DNA of 64,000 nucleotides. Origin: Thermophilibacter gallinarum (lineage in GTDB: Bacteria; Actinomycetota; Coriobacteriia; Coriobacteriales; Atopobiaceae). Below, in pieces: positions 32,977-43,832 of this stretch. The notes under the pieces are model-generated. The model was not told the origin of the DNA. It saw only the letters and a list, made by a program, of their open reading frames with translations, and did not search any database. Positions within the stretch are counted from its first letter, which is position 1. Each line of letters begins with the position of its first letter. The position numbers were made by a program, and so were the translations under genes. The stretch is taken from the NCBI RefSeq assembly GCF_014982725.1, contig NZ_JADCJZ010000001.1, positions 124,001-188,000 on the forward strand, in the 5' to 3' direction.

Positions 32977-35409
32977 TTGACTACCACCAAGATCTTCGAG
33001 AGCGAGCAGGACTTCATCGAGCAGTACCGAGAGGCGTGCCTCTCCCGCTTCGGGACCCCCTTCGAGGAGCTGCCCCAGCAGGAGCGCTACTACGCCCTCG
33101 CGGAGCTCATCGCCAACAAGGGCCGCGCCATCTTCCCGGAGTCCCACCCCAAGGGCACCAAGAAGGTCTACTACTTCTCCCTCGAGTTCCTTCTCGGCCC
33201 GCTGCTCGACAACTACCTGATCAACTTCGGCGTCCGCGACCTCGTCGCCAACGGCGTCAAGCAGATGGGCGCCTCGCTCGAGGACCTCTGCCGCCAGGAG
33301 GCCGACCCCGGCCTCGGCAACGGCGGCCTGGGCCGCCTGGCCGCGTGCTTCCTCGACTCCATGGCCCACGAGGGCATGGCCGGCTACGGCAACGGCATGC
33401 GCTACCGCTACGGCCTCTTCCGCCAGTACATCGAGGGCGGCCGTCAGGTCGAGCGCACGGACAACTGGCTGGCCAACGGCTTCCCGTGGGAGACCCGCAA
33501 GGACGGCTCCTCCGTGCTCGTCCGCTTCGGCGGCCAGGTCGTCCGCCACGAGGAGGACGGCAAGTTCTGGTTCACCCAGGAGGGCGGCGAGCTCGTCCGC
33601 GCCGTCCCGTATGACGTGCCCATCGTCGGCTACGGCGGCAAGGTCGTGAACAAGCTCCGCCTGTGGTCGGCCGAGCCCTACACCGAGGACTTCGACCTGG
33701 ACGCCTTCAACGCCGGCGACTACGCCCGCGCCAACAAGTTCCGCTCCGACGTCGAGGCCATCTCCACGATCCTCTATCCCAACGACGCCGGCGAGCACGG
33801 CCGCATGCTGCGCCTGAAGCAGGAGTACCTCTTCGTCTCCGCCGGCCTGCAGACGATCCTGCGCACCTACGAGCGCGAGTTCGGCCCCGACTGGGAGCAC
33901 CTCGGCGAGCACGTGTGCGTCCACACCAACGACACCCACCCCGCCATGTGCGGCCCGGAGCTCATGCGCCTGCTCGTCGACGAGAAGGGCCTGGACTTCG
34001 ACCTCGCCTACAAGGTCGCCAAGGAGACCATCTCCTTCACCAACCACACGGTCATGCCCGAGGCGCTTGAGAAGTGGCCCATCAACACCTTCCGCAACCT
34101 GCTGCCGCGCCTCTACATGTTCATCGACGAGATCGACCGTCGCTATCGCGAGAACCTCTCGCAGCACCTCTCGCCCAACGAGGGCAACTGGACCGACGTC
34201 CTGCGCAACACCGCGATCCTCTGGGACGGCCAGGTGCGCATGGCCAACCTCTCGATCATCTTCTCGCACTCCATCAACGGCGTCTCCGCGCTGCACACGC
34301 AGATCCTCAAGGACACCGTGTTCCACGAGTTCTACGAGATGATGCCGCACCGCTTCAACAACAAGACCAACGGCGTCACGCACCGTCGCTTCCTGTGCGA
34401 GGCCAACCCCTCCTACTCCAAGCTCATCACCGAGGCCATCGGTGACGGTTGGCTCGATGACGCCATGGAGCTCGAGAAGCTCATCCCGTTCGAGCAGGAC
34501 GCCAGCTTCCTCGACGGCATGGAGCTCGCCAAGAAGGCCGACAAGGAGCGCCTGGCCGCCTACATCAAGGAGACCTCGGGCGTCGAGCTCGACACCAACA
34601 TGGTCTTCGACGTGCAGGTCAAGCGCTTCCACGCCTACAAGCGCCAGCTCCTCAACGTCTTCAAGGTGCTCGACGTCTACAACCGCATGCTCAACGACCC
34701 GAGCTACAGCCCGCGCCCGACGGCCTTCATCTTCTCCGGCAAGGCGGCCCAGAGCTACACCTTCGCCAAGGAGGTCATCCGCCTGATCAACTCCGTGGCC
34801 GACGTCATCAACAACGACGAGCGCGTCAACGACAAGATCAAGGTCGCCTTCGTGCCCAACTTCGCCGTCTCCAACGCGCAGCTCATCTACTCGGCGGCCG
34901 AGATCTCCGAGCAGATCAGCGTGGCCGGCGCCGAGGCCTCCGGCACCTCCAACATGAAGCTCATGATGAACGCGGCGATCACCCTGGGCACCCTCGACGG
35001 CTCCAACGTGGAGATCTCCGAGCTCGTGGGCCCCGAGAACATCAAGATCTTCGGCCTGCACGCCGACGAGGTCGAGGCCCTGCGCGCGTCCGGGCGCTAC
35101 TACGCCTGGGACATGTACAACGGCGACCGCGACCGCCTCGGCCGCATCGTCGACATGCTCACCGACGGCACGCTCGCGCGCCTCTCGGGCAACTTCGAGA
35201 GCATCCACGACTACCTCATGGTGGACAACGACCCGGATCTGGTCCTGCGCGACTTCCACGCCTACGTCCAGGCCTTCGACGAGCTCACCGGAGCCTACGC
35301 CGACCGCCGCGCATGGAACCGTTCGGCGCTCCACAATACCGCCAAGGCCGGATACTTCTCCTCAGACCGAACCATTCGTGAGTATATGGAAGACATCTGG
35401 CACATTTAG
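32977..35409 (+). CDS. glgP: glycogen/maltodextrin phosphorylase
   Basis: GT35 phosphorylase releasing glucose-1-phosphate from glycogen; 810 residues, normal length. TTG start with AAGGAG six bases upstream. Seen: 'LGNGGLGRLAACFLDSMA', 'VCVHTNDTHPAM', 'FVPNFAVSNAQLIYSAAEIS', and the PLP-lysine region 'GTSNMKLMMNAAITLGTLDG'. Pairs with GlgB and the GH13/MalQ product in glycogen turnover. Confidence 0.95.
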   Translation: MTTTKIFESEQDFIEQYREACLSRFGTPFEELPQQERYYALAELIANKGRAIFPESHPKGTKKVYYFSLEFLLGPLLDNYLINFGVRDLVANGVKQMGASLEDLCRQEADPGLGNGGLGRLAACFLDSMAHEGMAGYGNGMRYRYGLFRQYIEGGRQVERTDNWLANGFPWETRKDGSSVLVRFGGQVVRHEEDGKFWFTQEGGELVRAVPYDVPIVGYGGKVVNKLRLWSAEPYTEDFDLDAFNAGDYARANKFRSDVEAISTILYPNDAGEHGRMLRLKQEYLFVSAGLQTILRTYEREFGPDWEHLGEHVCVHTNDTHPAMCGPELMRLLVDEKGLDFDLAYKVAKETISFTNHTVMPEALEKWPINTFRNLLPRLYMFIDEIDRRYRENLSQHLSPNEGNWTDVLRNTAILWDGQVRMANLSIIFSHSINGVSALHTQILKDTVFHEFYEMMPHRFNNKTNGVTHRRFLCEANPSYSKLITEAIGDGWLDDAMELEKLIPFEQDASFLDGMELAKKADKERLAAYIKETSGVELDTNMVFDVQVKRFHAYKRQLLNVFKVLDVYNRMLNDPSYSPRPTAFIFSGKAAQSYTFAKEVIRLINSVADVINNDERVNDKIKVAFVPNFAVSNAQLIYSAAEISEQISVAGAEASGTSNMKLMMNAAITLGTLDGSNVEISELVGPENIKIFGLHADEVEALRASGRYYAWDMYNGDRDRLGRIVDMLTDGTLARLSGNFESIHDYLMVDNDPDLVLRDFHAYVQAFDELTGAYADRRAWNRSALHNTAKAGYFSSDRTIREYMEDIWHI

Positions 35410-35473
35410 AGGCAGGACATTTCGGGGGTCCCGCGCCCCCGCGTGAGTTTTGTTCGTCGAAAGGAGTGGGGGT

Positions 35474-36622
35474 ATGAGCAAGAAAGAGTGCATCGCGATG
35501 CTCCTCGCCGGAGGACAGGGCAGTCGACTCGGTGCGCTGACGAGCAACGTGGCAAAGCCTGCCGTGTCGTTCGGCGGCAAGTTCCGCATCATCGACTTCG
35601 CACTGTCGAACTGCGCGAACTCGGGCATCAACACGGTCGGCGTGCTCACGCAGTACCGTCCGTACCTGCTGCACAGCTACATCGGGACCGGCGAGGCGTG
35701 GAACCTCGACGAGCGCGGTGGTGGCGTCGCCATCCTGCCCCCCTTCGCCACTCAGACCGGCGGCGCCTGGTACGAGGGCACGGCGGACGCCGTGACGCAG
35801 AACCTCGGCTACATCGAGACCAACGACCCCGAGTACGTGCTCATCCTCTCCGGCGACCAGCTCTACCGCATGGACTACGCGGACATGCTGGCCACTCACA
35901 AGAAGAACAACGCCGACCTCACGATCGCCGTCATGCCGGTGCCCTGGGAGGAGGCCTCCCGCTTCGGCATCCTGACCGCCGACCCCGACGGCCGCATCAC
36001 CAAGTTCACCGAGAAGCCCAAGAAGCCCGACTCGAACCTCGCGTCCATGGGCATTTACATCTTCAACGCCGACCTTCTCGTCGAGACCCTCAAGGAGGAC
36101 GCGCTCGACCAGACCTCCGCCCACGACTTCGGCGGCAACATCATCCCCAAGCTGCTGGACCAGGGCAAGCGCCTGTTCACCTACAAGTTCGAGGGCTTCT
36201 GGCGTGACGTCGGCACCATCTCGAGCTACCACGAGACGAGCATGGACCTGCTCGGGCCCAACCCGGCGTTCGACATCTTCAGCACCACGTTCCCGATCAT
36301 GAGCAACGCCTCCACGCGCCCGCCGGCGTTCGTGGGCAAGGACGGCACGATCGACGACGCCCTCGTGGCCAACGGCTGCCAGGTCTACGGCACCGTCAAG
36401 CACTCGATTCTCTCGACCGACGCCTACGTTGGCGAGCGCGCCACCGTCATCGACTCGGTGCTGCTGCCCGGTGCCAAGGTCAAGAACGGCGCCACCGTCA
36501 TCCGCGCCATTCTCGGCGAGAACGCCGTCGTCGAGGAGAACGTCAGCGTCGGCAGCGTCGACACCACCAAGGACACCGCCGTCATCGGCAACGACGTCGT
36601 CGTCGGAAAGGGGGAGAACTAG
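35474..36622 (+). CDS. glgC: glucose-1-phosphate adenylyltransferase
   Basis: Makes ADP-glucose. 382 residues; ATG at 35474 with AAGGAG seven bases upstream. Seen: '[15 protein letters not shown]' nucleotide loop, '[20 protein letters not shown]', '[13 protein letters not shown]', 'FTEKPKKP', '[11 protein letters not shown]', and a C-terminal left-handed beta-helix. The next gene encodes the GlgD partner, starting two bases after this stop. Confidence 0.96.
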   Translation: MSKKECIAMLLAGGQGSRLGALTSNVAKPAVSFGGKFRIIDFALSNCANSGINTVGVLTQYRPYLLHSYIGTGEAWNLDERGGGVAILPPFATQTGGAWYEGTADAVTQNLGYIETNDPEYVLILSGDQLYRMDYADMLATHKKNNADLTIAVMPVPWEEASRFGILTADPDGRITKFTEKPKKPDSNLASMGIYIFNADLLVETLKEDALDQTSAHDFGGNIIPKLLDQGKRLFTYKFEGFWRDVGTISSYHETSMDLLGPNPAFDIFSTTFPIMSNASTRPPAFVGKDGTIDDALVANGCQVYGTVKHSILSTDAYVGERATVIDSVLLPGAKVKNGATVIRAILGENAVVEENVSVGSVDTTKDTAVIGNDVVVGKGEN

Positions 36623-36624
36623 TC

Positions 36625-37716
36625 ATGGAGAAGGTCATCGGCCTCATCACCTGCAACTACTCCGCCAAGGAGTCGAGCCCGCTCACCGAGAGCAGGCCCG
36701 TGGCGTCGCTGCCCTACTTCGGCCGCTACCGCCTCGTTGACTTTGCCCTGTCCAACCTCGTGAACTGCGGGATCCGCACGGTCGGCATGGTCATGCCGTA
36801 CAACTACCGCTCGATCATCGACCACGTGGGCTCCGGCAAGGACTGGGACCTCGACCGCAAGAACGGCGGCCTGTTCATCCTGCCCGGCTCCGCGTTCGGC
36901 ACCTCCCGCACCGGCGCCCGCTTCCTGCTGCGCGACCTCGTGCACAACAAGGCGTACTTCACGCGCTCCACGGCCGACGCCGTGATCTTCTCGACGGCCA
37001 ACTTTGTCTTCAACATCGACCTCGACCAGGTCTACGAGGCCCACAAGGCCTCCGGCGCGGACATCACGGTCCTCACCAAGACGGCCTCCGAGAAGGACTC
37101 GGACGTGACGTCCTTCGATGTCATCGACGGTCGCGTCCAGGGCGTGCGCCAGGGCGTCAACTTCGGCGACACGATGTTCCTCGACTGCTTCGTGATCAAC
37201 CGCCCGCTGCTGCTCGACATGTTCGACTGGTACGCCCCGACCGACTACCTCGACATCTTCGAGGCCATGGCCGGCGACTTCGGCCGCGTCGACGTGCGCA
37301 CCTACGACTTCGACGGCTACGTCGCGCCGATCTTCAACAAGCGCACCTACTTCCGTGCCAACATGGACGTCCTCGATCCGCGCGTCTCCGCCGAGCTGTT
37401 CCCCGCCGACCGCACGGTCAAGACAAAGACGCACGACACGCCTCCCGCCAAGTTCGAGGTGGGCTCCCGCGTGCTCAACTCCGCGGCGTCCTCCGGCGAC
37501 CGCATCTACGGCAGCGTGAGCGACTCCATCCTGGGCCGCAACGTGATCATCGAGGCCGGCGCCACGGTGCGCAACTCCATCGTGATGCAGGGCTGCGTGG
37601 TCAAGAGCGGCGCGCGCGTTGAGAACGCCATCGTGGACCGCGGCAACGTGGTGCCGGCAGGCACCGAGCTGCGCGGCACCCCCGAGGACATCCTCGTCAC
37701 CGAGAAGGCTTCGTAG
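36625..37716 (+). CDS. glgD: GlgD, non-catalytic ADP-glucose pyrophosphorylase subunit
   Basis: 363 residues, paralogue of GlgC. The nucleotide loop is replaced by 'LITCNYSAKESSPLTESRP', so it lacks the GGxGxRL motif; the 'LPYFGRYRLVDFALSNL' segment remains. In GlgC/GlgD organisms GlgD is regulatory and stimulates GlgC. Starts two bases after glgC, so equal production is expected. Confidence 0.93.
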   Translation: MEKVIGLITCNYSAKESSPLTESRPVASLPYFGRYRLVDFALSNLVNCGIRTVGMVMPYNYRSIIDHVGSGKDWDLDRKNGGLFILPGSAFGTSRTGARFLLRDLVHNKAYFTRSTADAVIFSTANFVFNIDLDQVYEAHKASGADITVLTKTASEKDSDVTSFDVIDGRVQGVRQGVNFGDTMFLDCFVINRPLLLDMFDWYAPTDYLDIFEAMAGDFGRVDVRTYDFDGYVAPIFNKRTYFRANMDVLDPRVSAELFPADRTVKTKTHDTPPAKFEVGSRVLNSAASSGDRIYGSVSDSILGRNVIIEAGATVRNSIVMQGCVVKSGARVENAIVDRGNVVPAGTELRGTPEDILVTEKAS

Positions 37717-37730
37717 GGTGAGGGGGAGCC

Positions 37731-39230
37731 ATGCCCAATTCAGCTAAGCGCCGCAAGCTCAGGGTCCTCTTCGCCTCCTCCGAGGCCGTGCCGTTCGCCA
37801 AGACGGGCGGACTGGGTGACGTCGCCGGGTCGCTCCCGCGCGCGCTCAAGCACGCCGGGGCCCGCGTCGCGGTGATCCTGCCCAAGTACGCGAGCATCCC
37901 GCAGGAGTACAAGGACCAGATGAAGCACGTGGCCGACTTCTACGTGCCGCTCGCCTGGCGCAACGAGTACTGCGGCATCGAGAAGCTCAGCCTGCAGGAC
38001 CTCGACTTCTACTTCGTGGACAACGAGGCATACTTCAAGCGCGACGGCCTCTACGGCTACTTCGACGACGGCGAGCGCTTTGCCTTCTTCTCCAAGGCGA
38101 TCTGCGAGGCCATCGCCAAGGTGCCGGAGCTCGAGTGCGACGTCCTGCACTGCAATGACTGGCAGACGGCCCTGTGCTGCGTGTTCCTGCGCGAGTTCTA
38201 CCAGCAGATCCCGCAGTGCGCCAACGTCAAGACCGTCTACACGGTCCACAACGTCAAGTTCCAGGGCCAGTACAGCGACAAGGTCCTCGACGAGGTGCTC
38301 GGCCTCGGCCACATCCCCGCTGCGCGTGACCAGCTCTACTGCGACCGTGACTCCATCAACTACATGAAGGGCGCGCTCTGCTACGCGGACTTCCTCACCA
38401 CGGTGAGCCCGAGCTACGCCTACGAGCTGCAGATGCCCTTCTACGGCGAGGGCCTCGACGACGTCTTCCGCCGCCGCCAGAGCGTGCTCCGCGGCATCCT
38501 CAACGGCATCGACCAGGGCATCTGGAACCCCGCCACGGACCCGATGATCCCGGCAAACTACACCGAGAAGGACCTCGAGGGCAAGGCCGAGTGCAAGCGC
38601 GCCCTCCAGGAGGAGCTCGGCCTGGCGCAGGATCCTGAGCGCCCGCTCGTGGTCTCCATCGGCCGCCTCACGGACCAGAAGGGCCTGGGCCTGGTGCGCT
38701 ACGCGATGGAGCACCTCATGCAGCGCGGCGTTCAGGTCGCCATCCTCGGCACCGGCGACAAGGACCACGAGGACGCCTTCCGCTACTTCGACGCCAAGTA
38801 CGGCGACCAGATGTGCGCGCGCATCGCCTTCGACAACGCGCTCTCCCACCGCATGTACGCCGGCGGCGACATCCTGCTCATGCCGTCCGAGTTCGAGCCC
38901 TGCGGCCTGTCGCAGATGATCGCCATGCGCTACGGCACCCTGCCCGTGGTGCGCGAGACCGGCGGCCTGCGCGACTCCGTTGCCCCGTACAACAAGTACA
39001 CCGGCGAGGGCACGGGCTTCTCGTTCGCCAACATGAACGCCGACGAGATGGCCGACACCCTGCTCGGCGCCTGCGAGATCTTCTGGACTGAGCCCGAGAA
39101 TTGGCATAAGCTACAGCTCCAGGCGATGGCGACCGACTTCAGCTGGCGTCGCGCCGCGAACGACTACATGGACATCTACCATGACCTCCATCCGGAGATC
39201 ATTCGGTACAACAAGCGGAGAGACAGGTAG
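37731..39230 (+). CDS. glgA: glycogen synthase (ADP-glucose)
   Basis: GT5 enzyme, 499 residues. Seen: KTGGLGDVAGSLPRAL (ADP-glucose site), 'DVLHCNDWQTAL', 'VYTVHNVKFQGQ', 'SIGRLTDQKGLGLV', and the C-terminal 'MPSEFEPCGLSQMIAMRYG' with catalytic Glu. ATG preceded by GAGGGGGAG. The fusion gene downstream begins three bases after its stop. Confidence 0.96.
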   Translation: MPNSAKRRKLRVLFASSEAVPFAKTGGLGDVAGSLPRALKHAGARVAVILPKYASIPQEYKDQMKHVADFYVPLAWRNEYCGIEKLSLQDLDFYFVDNEAYFKRDGLYGYFDDGERFAFFSKAICEAIAKVPELECDVLHCNDWQTALCCVFLREFYQQIPQCANVKTVYTVHNVKFQGQYSDKVLDEVLGLGHIPAARDQLYCDRDSINYMKGALCYADFLTTVSPSYAYELQMPFYGEGLDDVFRRRQSVLRGILNGIDQGIWNPATDPMIPANYTEKDLEGKAECKRALQEELGLAQDPERPLVVSIGRLTDQKGLGLVRYAMEHLMQRGVQVAILGTGDKDHEDAFRYFDAKYGDQMCARIAFDNALSHRMYAGGDILLMPSEFEPCGLSQMIAMRYGTLPVVRETGGLRDSVAPYNKYTGEGTGFSFANMNADEMADTLLGACEIFWTEPENWHKLQLQAMATDFSWRRAANDYMDIYHDLHPEIIRYNKRRDR

Positions 39231-39233
39231 CGC

Positions 39234-42200
39234 TTGAAGGCTCGCCACGTAACGTCAGAGCGTGAGTACAGAACCCCATTCGGTGCCGTCCAGCTGGGCG
39301 GCACCGTTTCGCTGAGCATAGACGTGTGGGAGGACGACGTCACCTTCTGCACGCTGAGGCTCTGGAGCGACGCCCGCGGGGAGGAGCTCATCGAGATGCG
39401 CGGCGCCGAGCACGCGGGCGTCCTGCGCTTCTCGGCCACCTACCGGCCGGCCGAGACGGGCGTGGTCTGGTACAGCTTCGACATCGAGGCGAGCGACGGC
39501 TCGGTGTGGCGCTACGGCGCGCGCCCCGGCTGGACCACCGGCGAGGGCGCCTTCGCCTACGGCGACCCGCCCTCGTTCCAGATCACGGTCTTCTCGCCGC
39601 GTGCCCAGCAGCCGCGGTGGTATCGCGAGGGCGTCGTCTACCAGATTTTCCCCGACCGCTTCGCGCGGGGGGAGGACTGGCGCGCGCGCCGAGGCGGCCC
39701 TGGCCGTGCGCCGCAAGGGCGGGCCGGACCGCGAGGTGCTCGAGGACTGGGACACGCCGCCGACCTACCGACGCCGCGAGGACGGCAGCGTGGCGTGCTG
39801 GGACTTCTATGGCGGGACGCTCGAGGGCATCCGCGAGAGGCTCGACTATCTGGAGGACCTGGGCGTCACGGCGCTCTACCTGAACCCCATCTTTGAGGCG
39901 GCGAGCAACCACCGCTACGACACGGCCGACTACCTGCGCATCGACCCGCTGCTCGGAGACGAGAGGAGCTTCCGGGCCCTGTGCGTGGACGCGGCCGAGC
40001 ACGGCATCTCCGTCATTCTCGACGGCGTGTTCAACCACGTGGGCGCCGACTCCCGCTACCTCAACCGCTTTGGGACCTACGCCGAGCCCGGCGCCTGGCA
40101 GGGCGACGCCTCGCCGTATCGCGACTGGTTCACCTTCAACGACGACGGGACCTACGCCGGCTGGTGGGGCGACCAGAACCTCCCGTCGATCCGCTCCGAC
40201 TGCGACGCCTTCCACGAGCTCGTGTGCGGGCGCTCCGGCGTGATCCGCCACTGGCTGCGCCAGGGCGCACGCGGCTGGCGCCTCGACGTCGCCGACGAGC
40301 TCACCGACGAGTTCATCGCCCAGATTAAGCGCGCCCTTCTCGCCGAGAAGCCCGACGGCGTGCTGATCGGCGAGGTCTGGGAGGACGCCTCCCACAAGAT
40401 GGCGTACGGCAAGCTCCGCCAGTACTTCCAGGGCGCGGAGCTCGACGCGACGATGAACTACCCCGTGCGCACGGCGCTCCTCGCCTTCATCAGGCGCGAC
40501 ATCGGCGCCGGCGAGCTGGCGGCGCGCCTCGAGGAGCTGCGCGAGAACTACCCGCGCGACAACTTCTACTCGGCGCTCAACCTGCTGGGCAGCCACGACC
40601 GCGAGCGCCTCTTCACGGTGCTCGGCGGCGCCCCCGACCCGGACTCGCTCTCCGAGGAGGAGCGCGCGACGTACCGGCTCACGGACGACCAGGCCGGCCT
40701 CGCGAAGGCGCGCCTGTGGGTGGCCGCGCTGCTGCAGATGACGCTGCCCGGCGTGCCGTGCGTCTACTACGGCGACGAGCGCGGCGTCGAGGGCTTCCGC
40801 GACCCGTACAACCGCGCGAGCTTCCCGTGGGACGGCGGGCGCGCCGACTGCACCGCCATCTACCGCAACGCCATCGCCATTCGCAAGACTCTCTCGTACG
40901 TCCTGGTCGACGGCGAGTTCGAGCCCTTCTCGTCGGGCGACGACGCCTTCGGCTTCTGGCGTCGCGCGGCTGCGTCCACCGCCGCCAGGGGCTCCGGCTC
41001 GGCCGGCCCCGGCGACGTCTGCGTGCTCGTCAACGCGAGCCTCTCCGACGCGCGCACCGTCCGGGTGCCCGTGGGCGGGCTGCAGGTGACCGACGTCGTG
41101 TCCGGCACCGCCCCGCGCGTGAGCCACGGCCAGGCCGAGGTCTTCCTCTGGCCGCTCGGCACCGCGGTGCTCCACTTCCACGAGCCGGAGCGCCTCCAGG
41201 CGACGCTCGAGCGGGGCATGGGCGTGCTGTGCCACATCACCTCCGTCCCCAACGGCGGCTGGCCCGGCACGCTGGGCGCGCCCGCGAGACGCTTCGTCGA
41301 CTGGCTCGCCGCGGGCGGGCAGAAGTACTGGCAGGTGCTGCCCGTCAACCCGTGCGACGCCTACGGCTCGCCGTACGCGGGCCTCGGTGCCTTCGCAGGC
41401 AACCTCGGCCTCTTGGAGCAGCCCGAGGACGAGACGCTCGCGAAGCTCGAGCAGCTGGGCAACGACCCTGACTACCTGAGCTTCTGTGACGAGAACGACT
41501 ACTGGCTGACCCCGTACGCGACCTTCCGCGCCGCGAAGAAGCTCTTCGACGAGGCGCCCTGGCAGGAGTGGCCCGAGCGCTACCGCACCTACTCCCCGCA
41601 CCTGGCCGAGGACCCGAAGCTGCGCCAGGCGGTCGAGGCGGAGCGCCGCCTGCAGTACGAGTTCCAGCGCGAGTGGGACGACCTGCTCGAGTACGCCCAC
41701 GCGCGCGGCGTGAGCATCATCGGCGACATGCCGATGTTCGTCTCGGCGGACTCCTCCGACGTCTGGAGCGAGCCGGACATCTTCGACCTCGACGAGCATG
41801 GCTACCCGCACCGGACGGCCGGCGCGCCCGCGGACGCCTTCTCGCCCGACGGCCAGAACTGGGGCAACCCGGCCTTCCGCTGGGACATCCTGCGCGAGCA
41901 GAACTTCAGCTGGTGGCTGCGTCGCTTCGGTCGCGCGCTGGCGCTCTACGACGTGGTGCGCCTCGACCACTTCATCGGCTTCTCGTCCTACTACGCGATC
42001 CCGGCGGGCAAGGGTGCGAGCGAGGGTGCCTACGCCTTCGGCCCGGGCATCGAGCTCTTCGAGGCCGCGCGCAACCAGTTCGGCCCGCTGCCGTTCATCG
42101 CCGAGGACCTCGGCGCGATCACGCCCGCCGTGCGCGCGCTCATGACCACGACGGGCTTCCCGGGCATGGACGTCGCGCAGTTCTCGGACGGCGACGTGCG

Positions 42201-42531
42201 CGAGGGCTACGAGCCGCGCCCCGAGACTGTCGCCTACACGGGCACGCACGACAACCAGACGCTGGCGGGCTTCTGCGAGACGCGCTTCGGCGTCGACCGC
42301 GAGGAGGCGGTCGAGCTCGCCGACGACATCATGCGGCGCGTGCTCGCCTCCGACGCCGACGTCGCGATCGTCCCGCTCCAGGACGTCCTGGGCCTGGGCG
42401 ACGAGGCGCGCATGAACGTGCCGGGCGTGGCCTCGGGCAACTGGACCTGGGTCGCGGACGATGCCGCCGTCGCTGCCGCTGCCGGGCGCCTCGCGGACCT
42501 GGCCGAGCGCAGCGGCAGGATCCTGGGCTAG
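39234..42531 (+). CDS. GH13 alpha-glucanase fused to 4-alpha-glucanotransferase (MalQ), frameshifted
   Basis: One gene read in two frames. The first frame (TTG 39234, directly after glgA) gives an Ig-like N-domain and the start of a GH13 barrel ('GVVYQIFPDRFARGEDW'). The barrel then continues in the frame ending at 42531 ('DWDTPPTYRR', 'ILDGVFNHVG', 'GWRLDVADELTDE' with Asp, 'GEVWED' with Glu, 'LLGSHDRERL' with Asp). From about 41215 a complete MalQ follows ('GDMPMFVSADSSDVW', 'VRLDHFIGFSSYY', 'AEDLGAITP', 'YTGTHDNQTL'). Two missing bases in CGCGCGCGCC at 39681-39690 explain the shift. About 1,100 residues if restored. True mutation or sequencing error cannot be told apart here. Confidence 0.85.
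39681..39690 (+). other. frameshift site in CG-dinucleotide tract
   Basis: Tract CGCGCGCGCC. The upstream frame reads Trp-Arg-Ala-Arg then garbage; adding one GC unit gives Trp-Arg-Ala-Arg-Ala-Glu-Ala-Ala-Leu-Ala and joins the two coding frames smoothly. Confidence 0.8.
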
Positions 42532-42564
42532 CGGTCCTTCTCGCCCGCCGCCGACCCGCTGGGT

Positions 42565-42715
42565 GGGTTAAAACGACCTTATCGTCCCTCCCTCCGGCCG
42601 CGCTTGGGTTAAAACTACCGGGTCGTCCCCCTTTCGAGGTACTTGTAAAGGGGGACGACCCGTTGTTTTTAACCCGAATGACGAGAAGAACGGGGACAAT
42701 GAGGCCGTTTTAACC
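42565..42715. repeat. nested palindromic repeat, family A copy 6
   Basis: Forward arms from 42565 and 42606, reversed arms ending at 42675 and 42715. Inner arms share the middle GGGTCG, again different from other copies. Starts 33 bases after the MalQ stop. Confidence 0.85.
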
Positions 42716-42731
42716 GGCGACGTGCGAGGCC

Positions 42732-43832
42732 TCACATCCCATATGCGTCAACGGGCACAACGTTCCAGTCGTCCTCTTCCGCGGGCGTCTCGGGTGTGGC
42801 GGGTGCCTTCTCTCGCTCGAGGCCGTTCCAGCTGGTGCCGTCAATGAGCTCCAGCTCGTGGTACAGCCGCAGACGCTGGCAGCGGCGCCAGCGTCGCTCG
42901 GCGGGGTCTACGCTCACGCGCGGCAGGCCGAGCTTCTCTCGGATGACGGCGACGAGCCCATCCATGTAGTCGAGGTCGCTGTATTGCTCGCGCCTCACGA
43001 TGAACTCAATGATGTCGATGGCCTTGAGCTCGTTGGAGCGAACGGCGTCCTGCGCCAGACGGGCCGGCTCGTCGTGGCGACGCCCGTTATACTCGACCGC
43101 CACGACCTTCCGTGGCATACCCGAAATCTTGGGCCCAGCGATCAGGATGTCGGGCCTGCGCACGCCGCGGCGCATTCTGTTTCCGATGCGACGTACCTCA
43201 ATGGATTCGTTCATAGAGAGGACGTTGAGGTGGTAGCCGCCAAGCGCGGGCTTGAGCGCCAGGCGCAGCGAGAGTTTGGTCTCGCGCGGCGAGCCGGAAC
43301 GGACACATGCCATCTCAAGGGCCCGTCGCACCTTTCCCACTCCATGACAGGGCCCCAGGAGCTCGAGGTGCTCGAGAAGGCTGTCGGGCGTCATGATGGG
43401 GACGTCCCGCTGGAGCATTCCGTCCTCGGTTGCGGGACAGATGGCGTAGAGGCCGAGCAGCTCAGAGAGAAGGACTATGAGCTCGAGCTGCGTGAGACGC
43501 GGCGCCATCTGCACGCAGAGATGTTCGGGGGAGACGCAGAGCACATCCTCGGAGAGGCGCAGGATCGAGCCGGTCGGCAGGGGGCTGCGCTGGAGATGGG
43601 CGTGCATGCTCTCGCTTCGGCGCCTCCCACGTCCAGTGGATGCGAGCAGGTGGAGCGGAAGGCTGAGCCGACACAGGAAGGGGTCGATCTCTCGACGGGA
43701 GGCAAGCTCTCTTGAGCCGGGCAGCTCGCTCGGGATGTCGGGCGTGACCAGCTCCGCTCGTCTTCTGTCCGGCGGTAAGCCCCAGATGCGGAGTGCCTCG
43801 AGTGCGGTGGTATGTGAGAGTAGGACGCTCAT
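42732..43832 (-). CDS. protein with Vsr/DUF559-like nuclease-fold segment, unknown function
   Basis: 366 residues from ATG 43832 (no clear Shine-Dalgarno; an in-frame ATG lies at 43901). The N-terminal half has AbiEi/'YP_...' type look: Leu-rich helices with 'MSVLLSHTTALEALRIW'. The C-terminal half resembles DUF559/Vsr-fold proteins: 'SPRETKLSLRLAL', 'RRPDILIAGP', 'VVAVEYNGRRHDEP' with a candidate catalytic Asp, Glu and Tyr-Asn-Gly. Noticeably less G+C-rich than its neighbours and isolated between two family A repeats, suggesting acquisition. DNA-binding or nuclease function is inferred only. Confidence 0.6.
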   Translation of the reverse strand: MSVLLSHTTALEALRIWGLPPDRRRAELVTPDIPSELPGSRELASRREIDPFLCRLSLPLHLLASTGRGRRRSESMHAHLQRSPLPTGSILRLSEDVLCVSPEHLCVQMAPRLTQLELIVLLSELLGLYAICPATEDGMLQRDVPIMTPDSLLEHLELLGPCHGVGKVRRALEMACVRSGSPRETKLSLRLALKPALGGYHLNVLSMNESIEVRRIGNRMRRGVRRPDILIAGPKISGMPRKVVAVEYNGRRHDEPARLAQDAVRSNELKAIDIIEFIVRREQYSDLDYMDGLVAVIREKLGLPRVSVDPAERRWRRCQRLRLYHELELIDGTSWNGLEREKAPATPETPAEEDDWNVVPVDAYGM

